NCBI RefSeq assembly: GCF_030164465.1
Contig: NZ_JASNJE010000017.1
Location: forward strand, 1-64,000
Reading direction: 5' to 3'
DNA from: Sedimentitalea xiamensis
GTDB taxonomy: Bacteria; Pseudomonadota; Alphaproteobacteria; Rhodobacterales; Rhodobacteraceae
DNA length: 64,000 bases
Positions 17,716-27,493 of this stretch are shown here, in pieces. Both the position numbers and the translations under genes were made by a program. Position 1 is the first letter of the stretch; every line of letters begins with the position of its first letter. The notes beneath the pieces are model-generated. The model did not search any database. It worked only from the letters and a program-made list of their open reading frames with translations, and was not told where the DNA came from.

Positions 17716-18525
17716 ATGACACATACACCGGGAATCGCAGTGACCGGAGCATCGGGCCGCATGGGGCAGATGCTGATCCGCTCCATCCTGGACAGCGATC
17801 AGGCGCAACTCGTCGGTGCGGTCGAGCGCAAGGGGCATGCCTGGATCGGGCAGGATGTCGGGACGGCGATGGGCGGGAAAGCGCTGGGAGTCACCGTGAC
17901 CGACGAACCGCTCGAAGCCTTTGCAACGGCCCAGGCGATAATCGACTTTACCGCGCCCGAAGCGACGCTGGAATTCGCCACCCTCGCGGCTCAGGCCCGC
18001 GCGGTGCATGTGATCGGCACCACGGGCATGAGCGAGGCGCAGATCGCGGCCCTGAAACCGGCCGCGCGGCATGCGGTCATCGTGCGGGCGGGCAACATGA
18101 GCCTTGGCGTCAATCTCTTGACGCAACTGACGAAACGGGTGGCCGCGGCGCTGGATGACGAGTTCGACATCGAGATCGTCGAATCGCACCACCGCCACAA
18201 GGTCGACGCGCCATCCGGCACTGCCCTGATGCTGGGCGAGGCGGCAGCGGAAGGCCGCGGCGTGCGTCTGGAAGAGGTCGCGGACCGAGGACGGGACGGG
18301 ATTACCGGTGCGCGCCAGCGCGGTCACATCGGTTTTGCCGCGCTGCGGGCTGGCGATATCGTCGGCGAACACGACGTTCTGTTCGCCGCTCCCGGAGAAC
18401 GGATCGTCCTGCGCCATGTGGCGACGGACCGCGCGGTTTTCGCGCGCGGCGCGCTGCGGGCGGCGCTGTGGGGGCAAGGGAAACCGCCTGGGGAATATGA
18501 CATGCTGGATGTTCTCGGACTCTGA
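17716..18525 (+). CDS. dapB: 4-hydroxy-tetrahydrodipicolinate reductase
   Basis: The 269-residue protein has the nucleotide-binding motif [10 protein letters not shown] at residues 9-18, the [10 protein letters not shown] segment and the catalytic signature [16 protein letters not shown] (about 157-172). It reduces 4-hydroxy-tetrahydrodipicolinate in the diaminopimelate route to lysine and peptidoglycan. The start at 17716 has GGAGAGG upstream; the frame is open further 5' without homology. GC-rich stem-loops lie just beyond the stop. Confidence 0.96.
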   Translation: MTHTPGIAVTGASGRMGQMLIRSILDSDQAQLVGAVERKGHAWIGQDVGTAMGGKALGVTVTDEPLEAFATAQAIIDFTAPEATLEFATLAAQARAVHVIGTTGMSEAQIAALKPAARHAVIVRAGNMSLGVNLLTQLTKRVAAALDDEFDIEIVESHHRHKVDAPSGTALMLGEAAAEGRGVRLEEVADRGRDGITGARQRGHIGFAALRAGDIVGEHDVLFAAPGERIVLRHVATDRAVFARGALRAALWGQGKPPGEYDMLDVLGL

Positions 18526-18856
18526 CCGCCCCGCGGGCGGGTCGGCGGTCCGCCGCCGATACCTGTCGTCCCTGCGATCCGCGAGTGATTCAATCCGGAT
18601 GATCGGGCGTATCGGCCCTGCATGAAGCCGGGAACCCGGCGATGTCCATGAAGACCCTTGCCGCCGCCGCGACCTGTTCTGGGGGGGCAGCGAAATTGGC
18701 TATAATTGCCAGGAGGTCGCGTTGAACGGCGCGCGAATCCGGTTCACGTCGGACCGCGGCAGGGGCGATTCCGCCGATTGCCGCCTGACGACGAACTGAA
18801 ACGCCGACCGGGGCGCGGACAAGGCCGGAGGCGCTGCCGCGCCGCCGACCCCGTGT
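18526..18856. other. 331-bp intergenic region with hairpins, a perfect TATAAT and a tiny ORF
   Basis: Stem-loops at about 18530-18560 follow dapB and may end its transcript. A perfect TATAAT at 18701-18706 is followed by AGGAGG at 18711-18716 and a 25-codon TTG-started frame (18722-18799). A 25-codon signal-peptide-like frame begins at 18648. None is recognisable; a small RNA or micropeptide is possible but unproven. Confidence 0.35.
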
Positions 18857-19447
18857 TCAGGCGGATCGCAGCAGAACCTTGCTCGATCCAAGTGCGTCCG
18901 CGATCCGGCTGTATTGAAGCGCCTTGCTTTCCGAACCTTCGGCGCTCCGAAGCAGCAGGGTCTGGGTATTGTCCAGGATCGCCTGCGCCTGAGCGTTGAC
19001 CTGCGGAACCGCTTCGGGCCGGACAGGCGTGAGAGGGCGCGTTGTCGTGACCGGGTTCTCGCCCGCTCTGGTGGCGCGGCCGCGCGTCTGCGCCGGATCG
19101 CGATTTGCACGCGCCAGGTCGGCCAGCTGATCCGACGTGTTCTTCAGGATGGTCTTGACCTCGGCATAGTCGCTGTCCCGCGGGATGTCGTCGGCGATCT
19201 TTTCGAGCCGTTCGGACAGACAGTCCACCGTATAGGAATCGTTCCCCAGCTCGGCGCAGAATTTTTGTGCGGCCGCGATGTTTCCGGTCAGGACATCGGT
19301 ATAATTCTGCGATCCGAACTCTCCCGCAGGCAGAATGACGGTGTAAAGGACGCCGGGGCCGACACCCTGCGCCACAGCCGGTGAGCCTGCCAGCGCAGTC
19401 GCGGCAATCGCCAGTGCGGTGCTGAAACTGTGCGAATTGATCTTCAT
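18857..19447 (-). CDS. Hypothetical secreted protein
   Basis: The 196-residue protein has a Sec signal peptide (about 1-26, ending SPAVAQG). The mature part contains two cysteines (in KFCAEL and VDCLSER) that could form a disulfide. A helical middle follows (RLEKIADDIPRDSDYAEVKTILKNTSDQLADLA), then a proline/threonine-rich linker (about 135-155). No family was recognised. The start has AAAGGAG 5 bp upstream. It is divergent from another small exported protein gene across 111 bp of AT-richer DNA, so the two may be co-regulated. Confidence 0.65.
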   Translation of the reverse strand: MKINSHSFSTALAIAATALAGSPAVAQGVGPGVLYTVILPAGEFGSQNYTDVLTGNIAAAQKFCAELGNDSYTVDCLSERLEKIADDIPRDSDYAEVKTILKNTSDQLADLARANRDPAQTRGRATRAGENPVTTTRPLTPVRPEAVPQVNAQAQAILDNTQTLLLRSAEGSESKALQYSRIADALGSSKVLLRSA

Positions 19448-19558
19448 CTAAATTCTCCTTTGGGTGAAAATTGCCAAACGATTTCACTTGCTGCGTTGCC
19501 TAGGCCAAGTGTTCTCGATAGTCTGATAGTCATTCTAACAGGATTCGATTGTGAGGCT

Positions 19559-19894
19559 ATGGGCAAAATTTTCTCTTCTTTGATGATGGCTTGCCTGGTG
19601 GCGGCGCCCGCAACCCAAGGGTTCGCCCAGGCTCTGGATCCGGGCGTATCCGAGGCGAGGGTGCGGCTGGCCTGTGGAACGGGCCGCGTTGTCGGGGCGG
19701 AAACCTTGGCGAACGGTTCGATCCGAGTGACCTGTTCCCAGGAATCGCGGCTTCCGGCTGAACTGGCCGGAGCGGGCCTGACCCCCGAGGTCGCTGCGGG
19801 GATTGCAGCGGCGGTGGTGGTCATCATTTTGATCGGCGACGACGACTCGAACAACACATCCACCACCACCACCACGAGGGGCAGCAATTTCTGA
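19559..19894 (+). CDS. Hypothetical exported small protein with C-terminal hydrophobic segment
   Basis: The 111-residue protein begins with a signal peptide (SSLMMACLVAAPATQGFAQA). Two cysteines follow in RLACGTGRVVG and VTCSQES, then a hydrophobic segment AAGIAAAVVVIILIG near residues 82-97 and a short acidic and threonine-rich tail. It may be membrane-anchored facing the periplasm. No family was recognised. The start at 19559 is preferred because the signal peptide begins there; the frame extends upstream without such features. Confidence 0.55.
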   Translation: MGKIFSSLMMACLVAAPATQGFAQALDPGVSEARVRLACGTGRVVGAETLANGSIRVTCSQESRLPAELAGAGLTPEVAAGIAAAVVVIILIGDDDSNNTSTTTTTRGSNF

Positions 19895-19943
19895 CGTAAC
19901 GGCGTCAGGCCAGTTCTGACGCGCGCCGGTTTCGGCGCGGCGT

Positions 19944-20126
19944 TCAGAAGTCGATCGCAAGCCCCTTTTTTTCCCAGTCGCCGTAGCGCACCGGCTCGGG
20001 GCCGTCCCGGCCGCCCAGTTCCTTGGGCAACGGCTCGGCTGCTTCTGCTGCCTTGCGCCGCTCGGCGGCTTCCGCCAGCGCGCGGATTGCTGCGGGTGGC
20101 AGGTCGCGTTCGGGTCTGTCGGTCAT
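19944..20126 (-). CDS. DUF1674 protein (SDHAF4-like succinate dehydrogenase assembly factor)
   Basis: The 60-residue protein ends LPKELGGRDGPEPVRYGDWEKKGLAIDF, the conserved C-terminal signature of DUF1674, whose eukaryotic members (SDHAF4) bind the flavinylated succinate dehydrogenase subunit and assist complex II assembly. The N-terminal 30 residues are charged and helical. The start at 20126 is chosen as the first ATG giving the usual length. It is divergent from the RsmB-type gene; the sdh operon itself is not in the window. Confidence 0.8.
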   Translation of the reverse strand: MTDRPERDLPPAAIRALAEAAERRKAAEAAEPLPKELGGRDGPEPVRYGDWEKKGLAIDF

Positions 20127-20214
20127 CTCGGGTTTCCTTTCGCCTGATGCGTGATATACGCCCCCGTCGCGGTCTGGCAAGGGACACGGCGGCGCAGTCG
20201 TTGGGGTTTTGAGA

Positions 20215-21480
20215 ATGGCGAATTCGGGTCAGGGCGCGCGGCGCAGTGCGGTTTATTTGCTGGACCAGATTCTGGGAGAAGGCCGGTTGATGGCGGAATG
20301 CCTTTCGGCCGGGGCGCTGGACCATCTCGCACCGGAAGACCGGGCGCGGGCCCAGCGGCTGGCATCGGATACGCTGCGCGGTCTGGAACGGGCCGACAGG
20401 CTGCTGGGTAAATACCTGCGCAAGCCACCGCCCTTGTCCGTCCGCAATGCCCTGCGTCTGGGCACGGTCGAACTCTGCCATGGGGGCGCCGCGCATGGAG
20501 TCGTGAACGATCTGGTCCAGATCGTGGGATCGCACAGGCGTCACAATCAGTTGAAAGGCATGGTCAACGCGGTTCTGCGCAAGGTGGCGGCGGACGGACC
20601 CGCCGCCTGGTCGGCGATGCGCGTCCCGCGCTTGCCGAAATGGTTGCGGGCGCCGCTGGTGCAGGCCTGGGGGGCAGAGGCCGTCGCAGCGATGGAGATC
20701 GCGCATTTTGCCGGTGCGCCGCTTGATATCACCCTGAAACCGGGGGCGGGTTCCGATGTCCTGGGCGGTGTGACGCTGCCCACGGGATCGATCCGGCTGA
20801 CCGCGCCCGGACAGGTGTCGGCCCTGCCCGGATTCGCAGAAGGGCAGTGGTGGGTGCAGGATGCCGCGGCGGCGCTGCCGGCGCGTATCCTGGGCGCGGC
20901 GCCGGGGATGCGGGTGCTCGATCTCTGTGCCGCGCCGGGCGGAAAGACCTTGCAGCTTGCGGCTGCCGGGGCGGAGGTGGTCGCCGTGGACAATTCCGAA
21001 CAGCGCATGAGGCGGCTGCGGGAAAACCTGTCGCGCACCGGGCTGACGGCCGATCTGCGCATCGGGGATGCACTGGAGCAGGCAGGCGTCTACGACGCGA
21101 TTCTGCTGGATGCGCCCTGTTCCGCGACGGGAACGATCCGCCGCCACCCGGATCTGCCACATGCCAAGGATGGCGGGGACTTCGACGCGCTGATCGCATT
21201 GCAGTCGCAAATGCTGGCCCATGCCTGGAGCCTCCTGCGTCCCGGAGGCCACATGGTGTATTGCACCTGCTCGCTGTTGCCGGACGAAGGCGAGGTTCAG
21301 GTCGAAGAGGCGCTGGCCGCCCATCCCGACATGTCGGTCGATCGCGCCGCTCTGGACCTGCCGGGAGTCGATGCGTCCTGGGCGACATCCGAAGGCGGTT
21401 TGCGCCTGCGGCCCGATTTCTGGCCGGATCTGGGCGGCATGGACGGATTTTACATGGCCTGTCTGCGCAAGTCGGGCTGA
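20215..21480 (+). CDS. RsmB-type 16S rRNA cytosine-C5 methyltransferase
   Basis: The 421-residue protein has an N-terminal NusB-like RNA-binding region (residues about 5-130) and a C-terminal SAM-dependent domain with motif I VLDLCAAPGGKTLQLA. The two RsmB/NOL1-NOP2-Sun cysteines are present, in LLDAPCSATGTIRRHPD and in VYCTCSLLPDEGE. It is expected to make m5C in 16S rRNA (position 967 in E. coli). The ATG at 20215 follows a weak GGGG ribosome binding site; a TTG 6 bp earlier is also in frame. Confidence 0.9.
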   Translation: MANSGQGARRSAVYLLDQILGEGRLMAECLSAGALDHLAPEDRARAQRLASDTLRGLERADRLLGKYLRKPPPLSVRNALRLGTVELCHGGAAHGVVNDLVQIVGSHRRHNQLKGMVNAVLRKVAADGPAAWSAMRVPRLPKWLRAPLVQAWGAEAVAAMEIAHFAGAPLDITLKPGAGSDVLGGVTLPTGSIRLTAPGQVSALPGFAEGQWWVQDAAAALPARILGAAPGMRVLDLCAAPGGKTLQLAAAGAEVVAVDNSEQRMRRLRENLSRTGLTADLRIGDALEQAGVYDAILLDAPCSATGTIRRHPDLPHAKDGGDFDALIALQSQMLAHAWSLLRPGGHMVYCTCSLLPDEGEVQVEEALAAHPDMSVDRAALDLPGVDASWATSEGGLRLRPDFWPDLGGMDGFYMACLRKSG

Positions 21481-21558
21481 TCCGCCATTCTCCGGTGACT
21501 TGACCGCTTCCGCAGGCTATACATCGCCCAAACGCCTGAGAGCGTAGAGGCAGGGGGC

Positions 21559-23301
21559 ATGTCGATTCCTGACATATTCGCGTCACGGCGCACACGGTTT
21601 CTCGACCGGCTCTACGCCCGCCTCGCCAGCCGCCGGTCGGGCGTCGCCGGTTTCCTGTCCCAACCCGAGCCGCGGACGATCGGCAGCCTCGCGAGGGGCC
21701 GGCAACTGATCGCGGGCAACTATCTGTTCGCCGGGTATCTGGTCCGGTCGGACGATGGCGACCTGTGGGCCCCCGTCGCACCGGACCCGGCGTTCGACGC
21801 GGAACGTCACGGCTTTGCCTGGCTCGATGATCTGGCGGCGGTCGGCACGCCCGAAGCGCGGACGCTGGCCCAGAAATGGCTGTGGCGCTGGATCGATCTG
21901 CATGGCGCAGGACGCGGCCCGGGATGGACGCCGGACCTGACAGGCCGCCGGATGATCCGGTGGGTCAATCACGCGATCTTTCTGCTCAGGGGCCAGAACG
22001 GCACCGCCAGCGATGCCTTCTTCCGGTCCCTGGGGCGGCAAAGATGGTTCCTGTCCAGGCGCTGGCACGGCGCGCCGCCCGGCCTGCGCCGGTTCGAGGC
22101 CCTGACCGGCTTCATCTACACGAGCCTCGCGCTGGAAGGGGACGATGCGATGACGGATCCGGCGGTGCGCGCGCTGGCACGGGACTGCCGGACGCAGATC
22201 GACGATCAGGGCGGGGTTCCGACGCGCAACCCCGAGGAACTGCTGGAAGTGTTCAACCTGCTGACCTGGGCCGCCGCGGCATTGCACGAAGCGGGGCGCG
22301 GGATTACCCCCGCCCATTCCGCGGCGATCGAGCGGATTGCGCCGACCTTGCGCACCCTGCGTCATTCCGACGGCGGATTGGCGCGCTTTCACGGTGGTTC
22401 GCGCGGGATGGAGGGGCGGCTGGAACACGCCCTGGCGGCCAGCCATGTGAAACCGGCGCCTTCCGGCGGGCTTGCGATGGGATTCGCCCGCCTGTCCGGC
22501 GGACGGACCACCGTCATCGTCGATGCGGCCCCGCCGCCGACCCGGACGGCGTCCTACAATGCCCACGCATCGACCCTGGCCTTCGAACTGACCTCGGGCC
22601 GGCGTCCCGTGGTGGTGAACTGCGGCTCCGGGGCGACATTCGGCAAGGAATGGCGCCGGGCCGGTCGCTCGACGCCTTCCCATTCCACCCTGTGCCTGGG
22701 CGGATATTCCAGCGCCCGCCTTGCCGACCCGGAGCGCGGGTCGGGACATGAGGCGCTGGTGGACGGCCCGGCCAGGGTTCCGGTCGAACTGTCCGAATCG
22801 GAGGAGGGCATGCGTTTCGAGGGTGGCCAGGACGGCTATCGCGACGTTTTCGGCCTGACCCACGTCCGCAAGCTCGGCCTGACCCACGATGGCCGCGGGC
22901 TGACGGGTGAAGACATGCTGCTGGCGATCGAGCCGAGCGACAAGCGGCGCTTTGATCAGGCGATGGATCGCGCAAGGCTCGCCGGGATCGGCTTCGATAT
23001 CCGACTCCACCTGCATCCGGACGTGGATGCGGCGCTCGATCTGGCCGGGGCGGCGGTTTCGATGACGTTGAAAAGCGGCGAGGTCTGGGTGTTCCGGCAT
23101 GACGGGCCGTTTCGGTTGTCCTTGGACCCGAGCGTGTATCTGGAAAGCGGACGGATGAAACCGCGCACGACCCTGCAGATCGTGCTGTCGGGACGGGCGT
23201 CAGACTACGCGACCCGCATCCGGTGGTCGCTGGCCAAGGCGCATGAAACGGAAATCGCGATCCGGGATCTGGCGCGCGACGATCCGGTTTTCGACCGCTG
23301 A
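21559..23301 (+). CDS. Heparinase II/III family protein
   Basis: The 580-residue protein has an alpha/alpha-toroid-like N-terminal half (W-rich helices such as LAQKWLWRWIDLHG and MIRWVNHAIFLLRG) and a beta-sandwich C-terminal half with SYNAHASTLAFELTSGRRPVVVNCG, the heparinase II/III pattern. Polysaccharide lyases of this group cleave uronic-acid polymers. The protein has no obvious signal peptide, so many relatives in this lineage may be cytoplasmic or act in envelope polymer turnover; the substrate is unknown. It lies 78 bp after the RsmB-type gene and 106 bp before purH, a neighbourhood conserved in Rhodobacterales as far as I recall. Confidence 0.85.
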   Translation: MSIPDIFASRRTRFLDRLYARLASRRSGVAGFLSQPEPRTIGSLARGRQLIAGNYLFAGYLVRSDDGDLWAPVAPDPAFDAERHGFAWLDDLAAVGTPEARTLAQKWLWRWIDLHGAGRGPGWTPDLTGRRMIRWVNHAIFLLRGQNGTASDAFFRSLGRQRWFLSRRWHGAPPGLRRFEALTGFIYTSLALEGDDAMTDPAVRALARDCRTQIDDQGGVPTRNPEELLEVFNLLTWAAAALHEAGRGITPAHSAAIERIAPTLRTLRHSDGGLARFHGGSRGMEGRLEHALAASHVKPAPSGGLAMGFARLSGGRTTVIVDAAPPPTRTASYNAHASTLAFELTSGRRPVVVNCGSGATFGKEWRRAGRSTPSHSTLCLGGYSSARLADPERGSGHEALVDGPARVPVELSESEEGMRFEGGQDGYRDVFGLTHVRKLGLTHDGRGLTGEDMLLAIEPSDKRRFDQAMDRARLAGIGFDIRLHLHPDVDAALDLAGAAVSMTLKSGEVWVFRHDGPFRLSLDPSVYLESGRMKPRTTLQIVLSGRASDYATRIRWSLAKAHETEIAIRDLARDDPVFDR

Positions 23302-23407
23302 GCGCCATACGAGCCGCGCCGGGGCCAGCGCGACAAAACAGGCTGTTCAATCCCGGCCGATATTGGACTATGTGGCCCGCAACAGTCGCAACAGCTAGGA
23401 AAACGAC

Positions 23408-24997
23408 ATGTCCGACCTCCACCCCATCCGCCGCGCCCTGCTTTCCGTCTCGGACAAGACCGGCCTCGTCGATCTGGGCAAGGCTCTCGCGGAACGTGGT
23501 GTCGAACTGCTCAGCACCGGCGGCACCGCATCCACCCTGCGCGATGCCGGGCTGGAGGTGACGGATGTCGCCGAAGTCACCGGATTTCCCGAGATGATGG
23601 ATGGCCGGGTCAAGACGCTGCACCCGATGGTGCATGGCGGTTTGCTGGCGTTGCGCGACGATCCCGCCCATCTGGCGGCGATGGAACAGCATCGAATCGG
23701 CGCGATCGACCTGCTGGTGGTCAATCTCTACCCGTTCGAGGCGACGGTGGCCGCAGGGGCGGATTACGGCACCTGCATCGAGAACATCGATATCGGCGGT
23801 CCGGCGATGATCCGCGCCGCGGCCAAGAACCATGCCTTCGTGACCGTCGTCGTCGATACCGAAGATTACGGGAAACTGCTCGGCGACATGGATCAGCACG
23901 CGGGCGCGACCTGCCCGAAGTTCCGGCGCAGGCTGGCGCAGATCGCCTATGCCCGCACGGCATCCTACGATGCGGCCGTCAGCACCTGGATGGCCGGGGC
24001 GATCGAGGTTCCGACGCCGCGCCGCCGCGCCTTTGCCGGCACGCTCGCGCAGTCGCTGCGCTATGGCGAGAACCCGCATCAGAAGGCGGCCTTCTACACC
24101 GATGGTTCCGATCGTCCCGGCGTCGCGACCGCGCGGCAGCATCAGGGCAAGGAACTGAGCTACAACAACATCAACGATACCGATGCGGCCTTTGAACTGG
24201 TCAGCGAATTCGCGCCCGAGGACGGGCCGGCCTGCGCCATCATCAAGCACGCGAATCCCTGCGGGGTGGCCAGGGCCGCGACCCTGAAAGACGCCTATCG
24301 CCGCGCTTTCGACTGCGACCGGACCAGTGCCTTCGGCGGCATCATCGCCCTGAACCAGCCGCTGGATGGCGAGACGGCGGAAGAGATAACTTCGATCTTC
24401 ACCGAGGTCGTCATTGCCCCCGGTGCGGACGATGCGGCGCGGTCGGTTTTCGCCGGAAAGAAGAACCTGCGCCTGTTGACGACCGGGGCGCTCGCCGATC
24501 CGCGTGCGGCGGCGCTGACCGTGCGCCAGGTGTCCGGCGGCTTGCTGGTGCAGGACAAGGACACCGGCTTCGTGTCGCCCGCCGATCTCAGGGTCGTGAC
24601 CAAACGCGCCCCGACCGAGGCGGAACTGGCGGACCTGATGTTCGCCTGGACCGTCGCCAAGCACGTGAAGTCCAACGCCATCATCTATGTCAAGGACGGG
24701 GCCACGGTCGGAGTCGGCGCGGGGCAGATGAGCCGGGTCGACAGCACCCGGATCGCCGCCCGCAAGGCTGCCGACATGGCAGAGGCGCTGGGACTTCCCG
24801 CGCCGCTGACCCAAGGGTCCGTGGTGGCGTCGGATGCGTTCTTTCCCTTTGCCGACGGTCTGATCACCGCAGCCGAAGCCGGCGCGACGGCCCTGATCCA
24901 GCCGGGTGGATCCATGCGTGACGACGAAGTGATCGCCGCCGCCGACGATGCGGGGCTGGCGATGGTGTTCACCGGCATGCGTCATTTCCGGCACTAG
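23408..24997 (+). CDS. purH: Bifunctional AICAR transformylase/IMP cyclohydrolase
   Basis: The 529-residue protein has an N-terminal MGS-like IMP cyclohydrolase domain ([37 protein letters not shown]). The C-terminal AICAR transformylase domain carries the KHANPCG motif, whose lysine and histidine are catalytic, and ends TGMRHFRH. It catalyses the last two steps of de novo purine synthesis. Length equals the family norm. The start has AGGAAAA 6 bp upstream. lspA follows 9 bp after the stop, so the two are probably one transcript. Confidence 0.97.
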   Translation: MSDLHPIRRALLSVSDKTGLVDLGKALAERGVELLSTGGTASTLRDAGLEVTDVAEVTGFPEMMDGRVKTLHPMVHGGLLALRDDPAHLAAMEQHRIGAIDLLVVNLYPFEATVAAGADYGTCIENIDIGGPAMIRAAAKNHAFVTVVVDTEDYGKLLGDMDQHAGATCPKFRRRLAQIAYARTASYDAAVSTWMAGAIEVPTPRRRAFAGTLAQSLRYGENPHQKAAFYTDGSDRPGVATARQHQGKELSYNNINDTDAAFELVSEFAPEDGPACAIIKHANPCGVARAATLKDAYRRAFDCDRTSAFGGIIALNQPLDGETAEEITSIFTEVVIAPGADDAARSVFAGKKNLRLLTTGALADPRAAALTVRQVSGGLLVQDKDTGFVSPADLRVVTKRAPTEAELADLMFAWTVAKHVKSNAIIYVKDGATVGVGAGQMSRVDSTRIAARKAADMAEALGLPAPLTQGSVVASDAFFPFADGLITAAEAGATALIQPGGSMRDDEVIAAADDAGLAMVFTGMRHFRH

Positions 24998-25006
24998 GGG
25001 CAGGGC

Positions 25007-25495
25007 GTGACGCAGCGCGTTCTGATCTGGGCGATCCTGCTGGCTTTCCTGATCGACCAGGCGAGCAAATATGCAGTGGTTCACGGCCTGCAGCTGTCCC
25101 GCAGGCTGGCGATCGATGTGTTGCCCCCGGTTCTGAATTTTCGCTATGGCGAGAACCGGGGCATCAATTTCGGCCTGTTCGACGGGAATTCCGACCTGAC
25201 CCGCTGGATCCTGATCGGGTTTTCGCTGATAGTGGCCGGCGCGGTCTGGGCCTGGGTGCATCGCAAGCATCCGGGATCCGTGCCCATGCAGGTCAGTGCC
25301 GGACTGCTGATCGGCGGCGCGGTCGGAAATGTCGTCGACCGGCTGGTCTATGGCTATGTTCTGGATTTCCTGAACATGTCCTGCTGCACGATCAACAATC
25401 CTTTCGTCTTCAACCTGGCGGATGTGTTCATTTTCGCCGGAGCCATCGGGATGGTGATCTTCGAACCGCGCAGCAAGGCGAAAAACGCATCGTGA
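25007..25495 (+). CDS. lspA: Lipoprotein signal peptidase (signal peptidase II)
   Basis: The 162-residue protein has four hydrophobic segments and both conserved blocks of LspA: GGAVGNVVDRLVYGYVLDFLN and VFNLADVFIFAGAI, which hold the two catalytic aspartates. It cleaves prolipoproteins ahead of the lipidated cysteine in the inner membrane. The start is GTG at 25007, 9 bp after purH. The next gene encodes a lipoprotein that would be its substrate. Confidence 0.95.
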   Translation: MTQRVLIWAILLAFLIDQASKYAVVHGLQLSRRLAIDVLPPVLNFRYGENRGINFGLFDGNSDLTRWILIGFSLIVAGAVWAWVHRKHPGSVPMQVSAGLLIGGAVGNVVDRLVYGYVLDFLNMSCCTINNPFVFNLADVFIFAGAIGMVIFEPRSKAKNAS

Positions 25496-25546
25496 CCTCG
25501 GCCGCCGAATGCGATAGAAGCCGATAAACAGGCAGGAGAATGATCC

Positions 25547-26062
25547 GTGCGGATACCGCTGGGTTTGGCAATATTGGGGGTGAGCATTGCGCTCGCGGGC
25601 TGTGCGCGCAAGCCTCTCCACGACATGCGGAGCAATTCCAGGGGTCCGGATGAATTCCTGGTGGAACCGGTGAAGCCGCTGACCGCGCCCAAGGACTATG
25701 ACGTTCTTCCGGCGCCGACTCCGGGCGGTACGAATCTTGTGGATCTGAATCCGCAGGCCGACGCGGTTGTGGCACTGGGCGGGCGTGAAACGGCGCTGAA
25801 TCCAGGCGGGGGCGTTCCGTCGTCCGACGGCGCGCTGGTGGGTTCGGCCAGCCGCTACGGCGTTCCGTCCAACACCCGGACGGTGCTGGCCGAAGAGGAT
25901 GCGGAATTCCGCAGGAAACAGGGCCGCATGACGGCGATTAAACTGTTCCCGGTGGATCGGTACAGCCAGGTCTACCGTCGGCAGACCATGGATGCCTCCG
26001 ATGTCAACGCGGCTTTCCGCAGTTCCGGGTTCGGCACGCCGACAGCGCCCCCGGCGCAGTGA
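25547..26062 (+). CDS. DUF3035 domain lipoprotein
   Basis: A GTG start at 25547, with AGGAGAA 6 bp upstream, gives a 171-residue protein. It has a lipobox ALAGC near residues 17-21 and the DUF3035 pattern MRSNSRGPDEFLVEPVKPLTAPKDY, followed by a glycine/proline-rich region. It is a predicted envelope lipoprotein of unknown role, commonly found after lspA in Rhodobacterales. It may be co-transcribed with purH-lspA and precedes the M16 pair. Confidence 0.8.
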   Translation: MRIPLGLAILGVSIALAGCARKPLHDMRSNSRGPDEFLVEPVKPLTAPKDYDVLPAPTPGGTNLVDLNPQADAVVALGGRETALNPGGGVPSSDGALVGSASRYGVPSNTRTVLAEEDAEFRRKQGRMTAIKLFPVDRYSQVYRRQTMDASDVNAAFRSSGFGTPTAPPAQ

Positions 26063-26149
26063 CGGAAGTCGCTCACATTTCCGGCATCGCCAGTTGAAAA
26101 CGGGCTCTTTCCCCGTAGCTTGCTCCTGCAATCTTCCAGAGGATGCCTG

Positions 26150-27493
26150 ATGAACCGACTTCTTTCCTGTATCGCCGGCCTCGTTCTGGCCGCCTCGACA
26201 TTGTCCGCGGAGGGCATCAACGACGCCGTGACCAGTTTCGAACTGGACAACGGCATGCAGGTCGTCGTCGTCGAAGATCATCGTGCCCCCGTGCTTCAGC
26301 ACATGGTCTGGTACAAGGCGGGCTCGGCGGATGAACCCAAGGGCTCGTCCGGTGTCGCGCATTTTCTCGAACATCTTCTTTTCAAGGCCACCGACAAGAT
26401 GGAGGCGGGCGAATTTTCCGCCACGGTCGCGGCCAATGGCGGGCAGGACAATGCCTTTACTAGCTATGACTACACCGCTTATTTCCAGAGGGTGGCGGCG
26501 GATCGGCTGGAACTGATGATGCAGATGGAATCCGACCGGATGGTGAATATCCGGCTGACCGAAGACAATATCGCCACCGAACGGGATGTGATCCTGGAAG
26601 AACGCAACATGCGGGTTGAAAACAACCCGAGGTCGCTGTTCAGCGAACAGATGGGCGCGGTGCAGTATTTCAATCACCGCTACGGGGTGCCGATCATCGG
26701 CTGGAAACACGAGATGGAAGAGCTGGGGCTAGAAGATGCGCTGGCTTTTTACCGCACCTATTACGCGCCCAACAACGCCATACTGATCGTATCCGGTGAC
26801 GTCGATCCTGCCGAAGTCCGGCGTCTGGCCGAGCAATACTATGGCGTCATTCCGGCGAATCCGGATCTGCCGGAACGTATCCGCACCCAGGAACCGCCCC
26901 AGACGGCGGCCCGCCGGATCACCTTCAAGGATACGCGTGTGGCGCAACCCTATGTCAGCCGGTCCTACCTTGCCCCGGAACGGGACAGCGGTGCGCAGGA
27001 GAAGGCCGCGGCGCTGGTGCTTCTGGCCGAGATACTTGGCGGCGGCACCACATCCTATCTGACCGAGCGCTTGCAGTTCGACAGCGATATCGCGGTCTAT
27101 TCGGCGGCTTTCTACAGCGGCACTTCGCTTGACGATACGACGTTCGACCTGATCGTGGTGCCCAAGGACGGCGTCACGCTCGAGGACGCGGAACAGGCAA
27201 TGGACCAGGCATTGGCCGATTTCATTCGCGACGGGGTCGATCCGGAGCAGCTTGACCGGATCAAGATGCAGATGCGCGCGGCGCAGATCTATGCGCGCGA
27301 CAATGTGGATTCGATCGCGAACCGCTATGGCCGGGCGCTGACCACGGGGCTCACCGTGGAAGACGAACAGGCCTGGCCGGACGTCCTGCAAGCCGTGACT
27401 GGCGACGAGATCGTCGCCGTCGCCCGCGAGGTGTTGCGGCCCGAAGCGTCGGTGACAGGGTGGCTGATGCGGGATGAAAGGGTGACGCAATGA
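26150..27493 (+). CDS. M16 family zinc metallopeptidase (active subunit)
   Basis: The 447-residue protein has a signal peptide (about 1-20, ending STLSA-EG) and the inverted zinc-binding motif HFLEH (H71, E74, H75). The distal glutamate lies in ATERDVILEERNM. It also has the C-terminal RDEL-like insulinase fold segments. It should hydrolyse peptides in the periplasm. The start at 26150 has AGAGGA upstream. It overlaps the next M16 gene by 4 bp; the pair forms a processing-peptidase-like heterodimer in which this subunit carries the metal. Confidence 0.92.
   Translation: MNRLLSCIAGLVLAASTLSAEGINDAVTSFELDNGMQVVVVEDHRAPVLQHMVWYKAGSADEPKGSSGVAHFLEHLLFKATDKMEAGEFSATVAANGGQDNAFTSYDYTAYFQRVAADRLELMMQMESDRMVNIRLTEDNIATERDVILEERNMRVENNPRSLFSEQMGAVQYFNHRYGVPIIGWKHEMEELGLEDALAFYRTYYAPNNAILIVSGDVDPAEVRRLAEQYYGVIPANPDLPERIRTQEPPQTAARRITFKDTRVAQPYVSRSYLAPERDSGAQEKAAALVLLAEILGGGTTSYLTERLQFDSDIAVYSAAFYSGTSLDDTTFDLIVVPKDGVTLEDAEQAMDQALADFIRDGVDPEQLDRIKMQMRAAQIYARDNVDSIANRYGRALTTGLTVEDEQAWPDVLQAVTGDEIVAVAREVLRPEASVTGWLMRDERVTQ

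Noticed and set aside
22514-26710. Very long open frame (about 1,400 codons) on the minus strand
   Set aside because: It lies wholly antisense to the heparinase-type, purH, lspA, DUF3035 and M16 genes, whose protein motifs are clear. In high-GC DNA the opposite frame often stays open. Its translation has no family character.
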